This document shows positions 8,240-15,932 of a stretch of DNA of 42,047 nucleotides, piece after piece. The DNA lies in the NCBI GenBank assembly GCA_025359245.1, contig JANYGW010000219.1, positions 1 to 42,047 of the forward strand. The letters run 5' to 3'. Each line of letters starts with the position of its first letter. The stretch's first letter is position 1. A program made the position numbers and the translations under genes. Under the pieces are notes generated by a model. The model was given only the letters and a program-made list of their open reading frames with translations. It was not told the DNA's origin and searched no databases. The stretch is from Massilia sp. Its GTDB lineage: Bacteria > Pseudomonadota > Gammaproteobacteria > Burkholderiales > Burkholderiaceae_D.

Positions 8240-8270
8240 GGGAGGAGGACGCCGCGGACGCCCTCCTCCC
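8240..8270 (-). terminator. Terminator between convergent genes
   Basis: GGGAGGAGG (8240-8248) pairs with CCTCCTCCC (8262-8270). Read on the minus strand the hairpin is followed by TTTTATT, so it best serves the CoA-transferase operon. Confidence 0.55.
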
Positions 8271-8277
8271 GCGAGCA

Positions 8278-8928
8278 TCAGACCGCCGACACGTCCAGTT
8301 CGGCGCCGGTCGCTTCCACGACTTGCTGCGCAGTGGCGCCAGGGGCGAGCTCGATCAGTTTCAGGCCCGATGGCGTCACTTCGATCACACCGAGGTCGGT
8401 GATGATCAGGTCGACGACAGCGACGCCGGTCAGCGGCAGGTCGCACTTCTTGAGGATCTTGTGCGAGGTCGAGCCATCCTTGGCGGTGGCCACGTGTTCC
8501 ATCACCACGACCACGCGCTTGACGCCGGCCACCAGGTCCATCGCGCCGCCCATGCCCTTGACCATTTTCCCCGGAATCATCCAGTTGGCCAGGTCGCCGT
8601 GTTCGGACACCTGCATCGCGCCCAGGATCGCCAGGTTGATTTTGCCGCCGCGGATCATGCCGAAGGAATCGGCCGAACTGAAGTAAGCGGCGCCCGGCAA
8701 GGCGGTGACGGTCTGCTTGCCGGCGTTGATCAGGTCCGCATCGACCTCGGCGTCCGTCGGAAACGGGCCGATGCCGAGCAGGCCGTTTTCCGATTGCAGG
8801 AACACTTCCATATCCTGCGGTACGTAGTTCGCCACCAGGGTCGGCAAGCCGATGCCCAGGTTTACATAGAAGCCGTCTTGCAGCTCTTTTGCCGCACGCG
8901 CGGCCATTTCATCACGAGTCCATGCCAT
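8278..8928 (-). CDS. scoB: CoA-transferase subunit B (3-oxoacid/succinyl-CoA transferase type)
   Basis: 216 aa. A family I CoA-transferase beta subunit: [16 protein letters not shown] near the N-terminus and [10 protein letters not shown] (residues ~66-75) with the conserved glutamate that forms the acyl-CoA thioester intermediate. [26 protein letters not shown] and [21 protein letters not shown] are standard for ScoB/AtoA. The enzyme moves CoA between succinate (or acetate) and a 3-oxoacid, allowing use of acetoacetate. It lies 18 bases after subunit A and has a GGAGA ribosome site. The exact substrate cannot be fixed from sequence. Confidence 0.92.
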   Translation of the reverse strand: MAWTRDEMAARAAKELQDGFYVNLGIGLPTLVANYVPQDMEVFLQSENGLLGIGPFPTDAEVDADLINAGKQTVTALPGAAYFSSADSFGMIRGGKINLAILGAMQVSEHGDLANWMIPGKMVKGMGGAMDLVAGVKRVVVVMEHVATAKDGSTSHKILKKCDLPLTGVAVVDLIITDLGVIEVTPSGLKLIELAPGATAQQVVEATGAELDVSAV

Positions 8929-8946
8929 GTTGTTCTCCGATAGCTC

Positions 8947-9645
8947 TTAGTTGGGACGCACGGTGCGCTGTTCGATGCGCTTTTCCGGCGTCGCATTGAC
9001 GACGATGCGGTGCACGAAAATGCTGGGCGTGTGTACCTGGTCCGGATCGATCTCGCCGATTTCGACCAGCTTTTCGACTTCGACGATGGTGATCTTGCCG
9101 GCCATGGCCACGTTCGGATTGAAGTTGCGCGCCGTCTTGCGGTACACCAGGTTGCCGGCGCGGTCGGCCATGTAGGCCTTCACCAGCGAGACATCGGCCA
9201 CCAGGCTGCGTTCCATCACATACTGTTCGCCGTCGAATTCGCGCACTTCCTTGCCGTCGGCGACGATGGTGCCCACGCCGGTCTTGGTGAAGAAGGCGGG
9301 AATGCCGGCGCCGCCGGCGCGCAGCTTCTCGGCCAGCGTGCCTTGCGGGGTGAATTCGAGTTCCAGTTCGCCGGCCAGGTACTGGCGCGCGAACTCCTTG
9401 TTTTCACCGACGTAGGACGAGATCATCTTCTTGATCTGGCGCGTGGTGAGCAACTGGCCCAGGCCGAAATCGTCGACCCCGGCGTTGTTCGAAATGGCGG
9501 TCAGGTTCTTGACACCCGAATCGCGCAGCGCCAGGATCAGCGCTTCGGGGATGCCGCACAGGCCGAAGCCGCCCACTGCGATGGTCTGGCCGTCGCTCAC
9601 GATGCCGGCCAGCGCCGACGCCGCGTCAGGATACACTTTGTTCAT
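8947..9645 (-). CDS. scoA: CoA-transferase subunit A (3-oxoacid/succinyl-CoA transferase type)
   Basis: 232 aa, the usual alpha subunit length. GQTIAVGGFGLCGIPEALILAL is the glycine-rich CoA-binding motif, followed by LTAISNNAG and KMISSYVGENKEFARQYLAGELELEFTPQGTLAEKLRAGGAGIPAFFTKTGVGT, all typical of ScoA/AtoD. It pairs with subunit B downstream to make the active heteromer. It is divergent from the PAS-LuxR gene at 9788, with 142 bases between them that must hold both promoters. Confidence 0.92.
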   Translation of the reverse strand: MNKVYPDAASALAGIVSDGQTIAVGGFGLCGIPEALILALRDSGVKNLTAISNNAGVDDFGLGQLLTTRQIKKMISSYVGENKEFARQYLAGELELEFTPQGTLAEKLRAGGAGIPAFFTKTGVGTIVADGKEVREFDGEQYVMERSLVADVSLVKAYMADRAGNLVYRKTARNFNPNVAMAGKITIVEVEKLVEIGEIDPDQVHTPSIFVHRIVVNATPEKRIEQRTVRPN

Positions 9646-9787
9646 ACCCGTCCCTTTTATGTATGGGCTAAAATCGCCCGTTCTGTACTGCAGAGTAGAT
9701 TCTCAGCATAAAATACGCGAGCCAAAAGCACAATACCGTAGAAATACCTGCCAGCTTCCTTTATACGCGCACCCCGACCTGGATCAA

Positions 9788-10342
9788 ATGAGCCACACCA
9801 TCGACTACGAGATGATTTTCAAGTACGCGCCAGTGGGCATGTGCATTTCGATCAACCGGATCATCCAGTCCTGCAATGACGCGGTCAGCACGATGTTCGG
9901 CTACACGCGCGGCGAGCTCGACGGCCAGTCGTTCCAGGTACTGTACCCGACGATGGATGAATTCCTGCGCACCGGTCACCGCATCATTCCGGTCATGAAT
10001 GCCAGGGGCGTGTATTCGGACGAACGCATCATGCGGCGCGCCAATGGCGAACTGTTCTGGTGCCATGTCAGCGGGCGCGCCATCGATGCCGGCGACCCGC
10101 TGGGCGCGGGCGTGTGGACGTTCGAAGACGTCAGCGAAAAGCGCCCGGTGACGGCCGAACTGACGCCGCGCGAACGCGAAATTGCCGCGTTATTGGTGGA
10201 AGGCAAGACCAGCAAGATCATCGCACGCGAAACCAACCTCAGCCCGCGCACGGTGGAAATGCACCGCGCCAAGCTGATGCGCAAGTTCTCGGCGGCCACC
10301 TCGTCCGAGCTGGTGCACAAACTGGTCGGCGTGAGCCGCTAG
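9788..10342 (+). CDS. PAS domain LuxR-type transcriptional regulator
   Basis: 184 aa. Residues 1-120 form one PAS domain (MIFKYAPVGMCISINRIIQSCNDAVSTMFGY, then RRANGELFWCHVSGRAID). Residues ~125-182 are a LuxR helix-turn-helix (LTPREREIAALLVEGKTSKIIARETNLSPRTVEMHRAKLMRKF). It is a cytosolic one-component sensor-regulator; the PAS ligand is unknown. The ATG at 9788 gives a protein starting cleanly before the PAS fold, whereas the longer open frame runs back into the divergent CoA-transferase gene. Divergent placement suggests it may control scoAB. Only 4 bases separate it from the deacetylase gene. Confidence 0.88.
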   Translation: MSHTIDYEMIFKYAPVGMCISINRIIQSCNDAVSTMFGYTRGELDGQSFQVLYPTMDEFLRTGHRIIPVMNARGVYSDERIMRRANGELFWCHVSGRAIDAGDPLGAGVWTFEDVSEKRPVTAELTPREREIAALLVEGKTSKIIARETNLSPRTVEMHRAKLMRKFSAATSSELVHKLVGVSR

Positions 10343-10346
10343 CAGC

Positions 10347-11195
10347 ATGGTCAAGGTTCGCCTGCTGCGCCTGGTCTTCCCCTTCCTGCTGCTGGTGGCC
10401 GGGCATGCGCTCGCCGCGCCGGCGCCGATCCGTTTCCTGCTCACCTTTGACGACGGCCCCAGCGGCAGGAGCAGCGACAATCCGACCGTCGAGATCCTCG
10501 ACGCGCTCGACGACAATCCCGTGCAGCCCGGGATCAAGGCGCTGTTCTTCGTCCAGACCCGCGCCGTCAACGGCGGCGCCACCGAAATCGGCCAGGCCTT
10601 GCTGCGGCGCGAGGTCCAGGCCGGCCATCTGCTCGGCCTGCACAGCGCCACGCCGCGCCACGCCAACCACCGCCTGCTGGAGCCGGTCGCGCTGGAAGCC
10701 TCGCTCGCACTCGGGGTGGCCGACCTGAGCGCCGTCACCGGCGCCGCGCCGCGCTTGCTGCGCCCGCCGTTCTGGAATTACGACGCGCGCACGCTGGCCG
10801 CCTACCACCGTTTCGGCCTGCAGATGCTGCTGACCGATTTGAGCGCCAAGGACGGCAAAATCTACGGGATCAATTTCAGCCTGCACAAACGCAGCAACCT
10901 GCGCGCGATGCTGCTGGCCCAGCGCGAACGCTGGCGCGCCGGCGCGCTGCCGCAGGTCGACGGCAGCACCCCGATCGTGGTCACGTTTCACGACGTGAAC
11001 GGCTATACGGCCAGCGTCATCAAAGACTATCTGGCGATCCTGGTGGACGTGGCGCGCGAGCTGGACATGCCGACCGCCGCCAAGCCGTTCTACGATGCGC
11101 GCGACGACATCGAACGGGCCGCGCTGGCGAAAACGGTCAGCGATGCCGCACAGCGGCCGGCCCTACCTGGCCTCTGGGACTGGCTCTGGAAATAG
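10347..11195 (+). CDS. Polysaccharide deacetylase (NodB homology), secreted
   Basis: 282 aa. A signal peptide (LVFPFLLLVAGHALAAPA, cut near residue 24) precedes a CE4 deacetylase fold: LTFDDGP (motif 1, with the catalytic base and metal aspartates), LLGLHSATPRHANHRLL (motif 2, a variant of H-x3-H with His at both positions), RPPFWNYDARTL (motif 3) and VVTFHDVNGYT near the end. These enzymes remove acetyl groups from peptidoglycan or other N-acetyl sugars. It probably shares a transcript with the PAS-LuxR gene. Its last 33 bases overlap the 3' end of the phosphopantetheinyl transferase gene on the opposite strand. Confidence 0.88.
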   Translation: MVKVRLLRLVFPFLLLVAGHALAAPAPIRFLLTFDDGPSGRSSDNPTVEILDALDDNPVQPGIKALFFVQTRAVNGGATEIGQALLRREVQAGHLLGLHSATPRHANHRLLEPVALEASLALGVADLSAVTGAAPRLLRPPFWNYDARTLAAYHRFGLQMLLTDLSAKDGKIYGINFSLHKRSNLRAMLLAQRERWRAGALPQVDGSTPIVVTFHDVNGYTASVIKDYLAILVDVARELDMPTAAKPFYDARDDIERAALAKTVSDAAQRPALPGLWDWLWK

Positions 11196-11789
11196 ACTGG
11201 TTTCCACCACGCGCGCCGGCATGCGCAAAGGCGCGGCGCTGCACAGGACGATCGCCAGCTGCGGATGATCCAGCTCGCTGATGTGGCCGCCGGACACGCC
11301 AAGCTTGATGCGCGCTTCCTGCGTGCTCCACAAGCGATAGAAATCGCCCACCCGCTGCTGCGGTGCGCGCGCTGCCAGCCAGGCGCAGGTGTCCGCATCG
11401 AATGCCTGCGCCGCCAGTGCCGCCAGGTCGCGTGATGCATCGAGCAGCTCGATATCGAGCCCGAGCGCACTGTCGGCGCTGACCGCGCAGGCGACCCACG
11501 GGCCGCTGTGCGAAATACTGAAGCCGGCGTGGGCGCCGGCCGCCAGCACCAGCTGCGGTGCGGCGCCGGCCTGTTCGAGCAGCCCGATCGCGCGCGCCGG
11601 CACGCCCAACAGCGGCGCCAGCGCCTGGCGCAGCAGTACCCTTCCCACCAGGAACTGGCGCCGGCGCTGGGCGCGCGCGAACTGCCGGTAGCGCGTCTGT
11701 TCGGACGCGCTCAGCCAGTCGGCGAAGGGCGCCAGCGCGGCCTCGTCAAGAGCGCTGCTGTCGACCAGCAGGACCGTCGCCGCGGCCAT
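11163..11789 (-). CDS. 4'-phosphopantetheinyl transferase of the aryl-polyene operon
   Basis: 208 aa, Sfp/AcpT-like. Visible motifs are FSISHSGPWVACAVS, the magnesium-binding LGLDIELL and FYRLWSTQEARIKL (W-x3-E-x3-K), in the right order. It transfers the phosphopantetheine arm of CoA to the serine of carrier proteins; the obvious clients are the two ACPs at 26009-26545. It is the last gene of the operon, 3 bases after the ketosynthase gene. The 3' end runs convergently into the deacetylase gene with no terminator between them. Confidence 0.9.
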   Translation of the reverse strand: MAAATVLLVDSSALDEAALAPFADWLSASEQTRYRQFARAQRRRQFLVGRVLLRQALAPLLGVPARAIGLLEQAGAAPQLVLAAGAHAGFSISHSGPWVACAVSADSALGLDIELLDASRDLAALAAQAFDADTCAWLAARAPQQRVGDFYRLWSTQEARIKLGVSGGHISELDHPQLAIVLCSAAPLRMPARVVETSLFPEPVPEAR

Positions 11790-11792
11790 CGG

Positions 11793-13025
11793 TCAGGCTG
11801 CCCGGTACTGCTTGAAAATGAGCGAGGTGTTGATCCCGCCAAACGCAAAATTGTTCGACATGACGTACTGGCAGTCGATTGCCCTGCCCTCGCCGACAAT
11901 GTAATCGAGGGCCGCGCACTGCGGATCGACCTCGGTCAGATTGATGGTCGGCGCAAACCAGCCCTCGCGCATCATCTCGATGCTGATCCAGGCCTCGAGC
12001 GCACCGCACGCGCCCAGCGTGTGGCCCATGTAGCTCTTGAGCGAGCTGACCGGCACCCGCGCGCCGAACAGCTGCAGCGTGGCCTGCGATTCGGCGACAT
12101 CACCTTGCAGCGTTGCAGTGCCGTGCGCATTGATGTAGCCGATATCGTCCGGATTGAGGCCCGCATCGTCGAGCGCCAGCTGCATCGCGCCCTGCATCGT
12201 CAGCGGGTTCGGCTGGGTGACATGGCAACCGTCGCTATTGGTGCCGAAACCGACCACCTCGGCGTAGATGATGGCGCCGCGCGCGCGCGCATGCTCGTAT
12301 TCCTCGAGGATCAGGCAGCCGGCGCCCTCGCCGATCACCAGGCCGTCGCGCGCCACGTCGAACGGGCGCGGCGTCGTGTCCGGTGCGTCGTTGCGCACGC
12401 TGGTGGCGAACAGGGTGTCGAACACCGCCGCCTCTGTGGCGCACAGTTCGTCGGCGCCGCCGGCGATCATGGCGACCTGCTTGCCGCCCTTGATCGCCTC
12501 ATACGCGTAGCCGATGCCCTGGCTGCCCGAGGTGCAGGCCGACGAGGTGGTGATCACGCGCCCGGTCACGCCGAAAAACACGCCGATGTTGACCGGCGCG
12601 GTATGCGCCATCATCTTCAGGTAGGTGGTCGCGGTGATGCCCTTGGTGCTGCGCTGCTCGAGCATGCGGCCAAAGTCGCCCACCGCGCTGGGCGTGCCGG
12701 CCGAGGAGCCGAACGAAATACCCATCTGCCCTTTGGCTAGCAGCGGATCGTCCAGCAGGCCGGCGTCAAGCAGCGCCAGTTCGCTCGCGCGGGTGGCCAT
12801 CACGGCGACCCGTCCCATGCTGCGCAGCGCCTTGCGGTGATAGCGCTCACCAAGTTCAAACGGCGCCGCCGGCGCGCCGAGCCGGGTGTGCAGGCCCTGG
12901 TAGTCCGACCAGTCATCGATGAACGCGATCGCATTGCGGTACTGGCCGAGCCGCGCGCGTACCGTGGCCCAGTCGTTGCCGAGCGGGCTGATGCCGGCCA
13001 TGCCGGTGACCACCACGCGCCTCAT
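11793..13025 (-). CDS. Beta-ketoacyl-ACP synthase, ApeR-like (FabF family)
   Basis: 410 aa. A complete thiolase-fold condensing enzyme: Cys164 in TTSSACTSGSQ, His301 in NAHGTAT, Lys330 and His335 in SLKSYMGHTLGA, and the C-terminal NNFAFGGINTS loop. It elongates acyl-ACP by decarboxylative condensation with malonyl-ACP. By position after the ketoreductase and by its FabF-like start (MRRVVVTGMAGISPLG) it corresponds to ApeR. The start ATG overlaps the ketoreductase stop (ATGA). Assignment as ApeR rather than ApeO rests on remembered synteny. Confidence 0.92.
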   Translation of the reverse strand: MRRVVVTGMAGISPLGNDWATVRARLGQYRNAIAFIDDWSDYQGLHTRLGAPAAPFELGERYHRKALRSMGRVAVMATRASELALLDAGLLDDPLLAKGQMGISFGSSAGTPSAVGDFGRMLEQRSTKGITATTYLKMMAHTAPVNIGVFFGVTGRVITTSSACTSGSQGIGYAYEAIKGGKQVAMIAGGADELCATEAAVFDTLFATSVRNDAPDTTPRPFDVARDGLVIGEGAGCLILEEYEHARARGAIIYAEVVGFGTNSDGCHVTQPNPLTMQGAMQLALDDAGLNPDDIGYINAHGTATLQGDVAESQATLQLFGARVPVSSLKSYMGHTLGACGALEAWISIEMMREGWFAPTINLTEVDPQCAALDYIVGEGRAIDCQYVMSNNFAFGGINTSLIFKQYRAA

Positions 13026-13756
13026 GTCATCCCCCCGTCCACCGAAATAACCTGGTGCGTGATGTAGGCGGCGTCCTCGCTGACCAGGAAGCTGACCAGC
13101 GCGGCCACTTCGTCCGGCTTGCCGATGCGGCGCGCGGGAATCAGCTTGAGCGTTTCCTCGATCGGTACACCATCGATCATGTCGGTCTCGATCAGGCCGG
13201 GCGCCACGCAGTTGACGGTGATGGCGCGCTTGGCCAGTTCAAGCGCGAGCGCCTTGGAGGCGCCGATGATGCCGGCCTTGGCCGCGCTGTAATTGACCTG
13301 CCCGCGGTTGCCAACCAATCCGGCGACCGACGCCAGCGTGACGATCCGCCCGGGCTTGCGGCGCTGGACCATCGGCATCACCAGCGGATTGAGCACGTTG
13401 AAGAAACCATCGAGGTTGGTGCCCATGACGATGTCCCAGTCCTCGCCCGACATCGCAGGGAAGATGTTATCGCGCACCACGCCGGCGTTGCACACCACGC
13501 CGTAGTAGCAGCCATGCTGCGCGATGTCCTGCACCAGCGCAGCGGCGGCGGCATCGCGCTCGGCGATATCGAACTGCAGCACGCGCGCCGTTCCGCCGTC
13601 GGCCTCGATCTGCGCCAGCACCGCATCGGCCTCGTCGCGCCTGGTGCGGCAATGCAGCACCACCTGGTAGCCGTCGCGCGCCAGCCGCAGCGCGATTGCC
13701 TTGCCGATGCCGCGCGACGATCCGGTCACCAGTACACATTTATCCGTTCTGCTCAT
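13022..13756 (-). CDS. fabG: 3-oxoacyl-ACP reductase, ApeQ-like (FabG family)
   Basis: 244 aa short-chain dehydrogenase. TGSSRGIG (11-18) binds NADPH; CNAGV, Ser143, Tyr156 and Lys160 (NYSAAK) form the active site; it ends ISVDGGMT as FabG proteins do. It reduces the 3-keto group after each condensation so the dehydratases can set one double bond per cycle. It lies 3 bases after the dehydratase gene and overlaps the next ketosynthase gene by 4 bases. Confidence 0.92.
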   Translation of the reverse strand: MSRTDKCVLVTGSSRGIGKAIALRLARDGYQVVLHCRTRRDEADAVLAQIEADGGTARVLQFDIAERDAAAAALVQDIAQHGCYYGVVCNAGVVRDNIFPAMSGEDWDIVMGTNLDGFFNVLNPLVMPMVQRRKPGRIVTLASVAGLVGNRGQVNYSAAKAGIIGASKALALELAKRAITVNCVAPGLIETDMIDGVPIEETLKLIPARRIGKPDEVAALVSFLVSEDAAYITHQVISVDGGMT

Positions 13757-13759
13757 ACG

Positions 13760-14212
13760 CTATTCCTGTTGCAAAAATTCGTCTACATTGTCCGGCTTGA
13801 ATACCGTGATGCTGGCCGTGGCCAACTGCGCGCCACTGGCTGCGTCATCGATCCGGCAATCGAAAGCGGCCAGCCCGTTGGCGCCCTGCAGCGTGCATTG
13901 CGCGTGCACGCGCAGCACGCTGCCCACGGAAAACGCGGGCACGCTCGATTCGAAACGCCGCGTACCAAGCAGGAAGCCCACCTTGACTGCATCGCCGCGC
14001 AGCCGCGCCGCATAGCCGGCGTGCGCCGCCACCGCCTGCGCCATGTATTCGACGCCGATCCAGGCGCCGACCTCGCGCCCATCGCAAAACAGGCTGTCGG
14101 CGCGGATCGCGACCTCGGCGCACAGCGCCTGCGCGTCCGCCGCCAGCAGCCGGTCGAGCAGCGCCATCGCGCCTTGCTGCGGCACCAGGCTGGCAATCGC
14201 GGGCAGCGTCAT
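13760..14212 (-). CDS. Hotdog-fold 3-hydroxyacyl-ACP dehydratase, ApeP-like
   Basis: 150 aa. LVPQQGAMALLDRLL at the N-terminus and VGAWIGVEYMAQAVAAHAGYAAR in the central helix match the ApeP/FabZ-like dehydratases of aryl-polyene clusters; the glutamate in GVEYMAQ takes the catalytic acid position. It removes water from 3-hydroxyacyl-ACP and, with ApeI, gives the all-trans polyene. The start overlaps the ketosynthase stop (ATGA). Confidence 0.85.
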   Translation of the reverse strand: MTLPAIASLVPQQGAMALLDRLLAADAQALCAEVAIRADSLFCDGREVGAWIGVEYMAQAVAAHAGYAARLRGDAVKVGFLLGTRRFESSVPAFSVGSVLRVHAQCTLQGANGLAAFDCRIDDAASGAQLATASITVFKPDNVDEFLQQE

Positions 14213-15393
14213 TCCAGCCGCCCGAACACCAGGGTCGCATTGGAGCCGCCGAAAGCGAATGAATTACTGAGCGCCCAGCGCAGCGGACGGCCAAGCTGCG
14301 TCCCGCGCGCTACCACGTTCAGCACCGGCAGCGCCGGGTCCTGCTCGCCATCCCACAGATGGGGCGGCAGCTTGCCCAGCGCATTATCGTCCTGCATCGC
14401 CAGCCAGCAAATGGCCGCTTCGATCGCGGCGGCGGCGCCCAGCGTGTGGCCGGTGAACGGCTTGGTCGAACTGACCGCCACCGTTGGACCGAACATGGCG
14501 TCGATGACACCGGACTCCATCGCGTCGTTCTGGCGCGTGGCGGTGCCGTGCATATTGATGTAGTCGATCTGGTCGGCCGACACGCCGGCGCGCGTGAGCG
14601 CCTGGTCGATCGACAGACGCGCGCCGGCGCCGGACGGGTCGGGTGCCGACATGTGATGGCCGTCGGACGATTCGCCCCAGCCGCACAGCGCCACCGCGGC
14701 CGCTTCGCCGCTCATCAAAAACAGGGCGGCGCCTTCGCCGATGTTGATCCCGTGGCGGTTGGCGCTGAGCGGATTGCACGGCGCCGCGCTGACCGATTCG
14801 AGCGCCGTGAAGCCGGCCACCGTGAAGGCGCACAGGCTATCGACGCCGCCGGTGATGACGGCATCGCACAGGCCCATGCGGATCAGGCGCGCCGCGCTGG
14901 CCATCGCCTTGGCGCTCGACGAGCAGGCGCTCGAATGGGTGTAGGCAGGACCGCCGATGCCCAGCTGTTCGGCCAGCATGGCCGCCGGCGAGCCCATTTC
15001 CTGCTGCGCGTAATAAAAATCGGCCGGAAACTCGCCCTGCTCGACAAAGCTGCGCAAGGCGCGCTCGGTGGCCGCCACGCCGGAGGTGCTGGTGCCGACC
15101 ACCACGCCAACCCGGTCGGCGCCGTAGCGCGCGATCGCCGCGTCCACGCCCGCGCGGATCTGCGCCAGCGCGGCCAGCGCCAGTGCATTATTGCGGCTGC
15201 GCTGTTCGGGCGGCAGCGCCGCCAGCTCGGGCAGCGCGCCGTCGACGCAGCCCAGTGCCAGCACGCGGCCGGGCGACCAGGCGTCGGTCGTCGTCAGCGA
15301 GCCGACAGGCTCGTCGAACAAGCGGCGCTTGATCTCGGCGTGGCTTTGTCCCAGTGCGCAAACCACGCCGCATTCGTTCAGGTAAATCTTCAT
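14209..15393 (-). CDS. Beta-ketoacyl-ACP synthase, ApeO-like
   Basis: 394 aa from the ATG at 15393. A TTG at 15408 overlapping the preceding stop is the alternative, but a start just before KIYLNECGVVCALG fits the ApeO family better. Active site Cys157 (HSSACSSSAKAM), His282 (NMHGTAT), Lys311 and His316 (KPFTGHTLGAA), with the SNSFAFGGSNA loop near the end. In the published Xenorhabdus system ApeO pairs with the inactive ApeC subunit to extend the aryl-primed chain; a possible ApeC is the first gene here (27304-28038). It lies directly after the ApeN lipoprotein gene. Confidence 0.9.
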   Translation of the reverse strand: MKIYLNECGVVCALGQSHAEIKRRLFDEPVGSLTTTDAWSPGRVLALGCVDGALPELAALPPEQRSRNNALALAALAQIRAGVDAAIARYGADRVGVVVGTSTSGVAATERALRSFVEQGEFPADFYYAQQEMGSPAAMLAEQLGIGGPAYTHSSACSSSAKAMASAARLIRMGLCDAVITGGVDSLCAFTVAGFTALESVSAAPCNPLSANRHGINIGEGAALFLMSGEAAAVALCGWGESSDGHHMSAPDPSGAGARLSIDQALTRAGVSADQIDYINMHGTATRQNDAMESGVIDAMFGPTVAVSSTKPFTGHTLGAAAAIEAAICWLAMQDDNALGKLPPHLWDGEQDPALPVLNVVARGTQLGRPLRWALSNSFAFGGSNATLVFGRLE

Positions 15394-15404
15394 GACGTTC
15401 CGGT

Positions 15405-15932
15405 TCAAGGGGCCGACTGGATCGTCAGCCGGTATTTGTAGGTCAGGTTTTCCAGCACCGCGGTGCCGCTCCAGCGCGGCATGCCGCTGTAGTCGATGAC
15501 GGTGACGGCGCCGGCGTCATGATAAACGGTACGGCGCAGACCGTGGTCTTCGACGCGCCAGCCAGCCGGCAGCGCCGCATTGATCGCATCGGCCGGCCAC
15601 AGGGTCAGCTGCAGGTCTTCCAGCACGTCGTCGGCGCGCACCTGCGCCGGCAACATGAAGTGGCGCCAGGTGGTCATCTCCTTGCCATCGTAATGCAAGG
15701 TGAGCACGCGCTGGCCGAACGCCAGTCCGACCAGCTCGAGCCGGGCCGGATCCACTTCGAGCGCGGCATCGAGTTCGTCGATACGCCCGCCGCGCTCGAC
15801 CTTCAGGTGCTGCTGCAGGCTGATCGACTGCCCGAGCGCGGCCGGGGCCAGTTTCAGGCCCAGGCGTTTGGGCGCCGGCGGCGTCGCGCAGCCGGCCAGC
15901 AGCAGCGCCAGGATAATTAGCTTGGCTCGCAC
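15405..15932 (-). CDS. DUF3261 outer-membrane lipoprotein, ApeN-like
   Basis: 175 aa from a GTG start that overlaps the preceding gene by 16 bases. The signal peptide ends in the lipobox LLAGC (Cys ~15), so the mature protein is lipid-anchored. The body matches the DUF3261/ApeN type (LHYDGKEMTTWRHFMLPAQVRADDVLEDLQLTLWPADAINAALP, ending in a beta-rich segment). It occurs in aryl-polyene loci beside the LolA-like protein and MMPL exporter. I infer a role in outer-membrane placement of the finished aryl-polyene lipid. The longer open frame from 16295 is antisense coding of the neighbour and is rejected. Confidence 0.82.
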   Translation of the reverse strand: MRAKLIILALLLAGCATPPAPKRLGLKLAPAALGQSISLQQHLKVERGGRIDELDAALEVDPARLELVGLAFGQRVLTLHYDGKEMTTWRHFMLPAQVRADDVLEDLQLTLWPADAINAALPAGWRVEDHGLRRTVYHDAGAVTVIDYSGMPRWSGTAVLENLTYKYRLTIQSAP

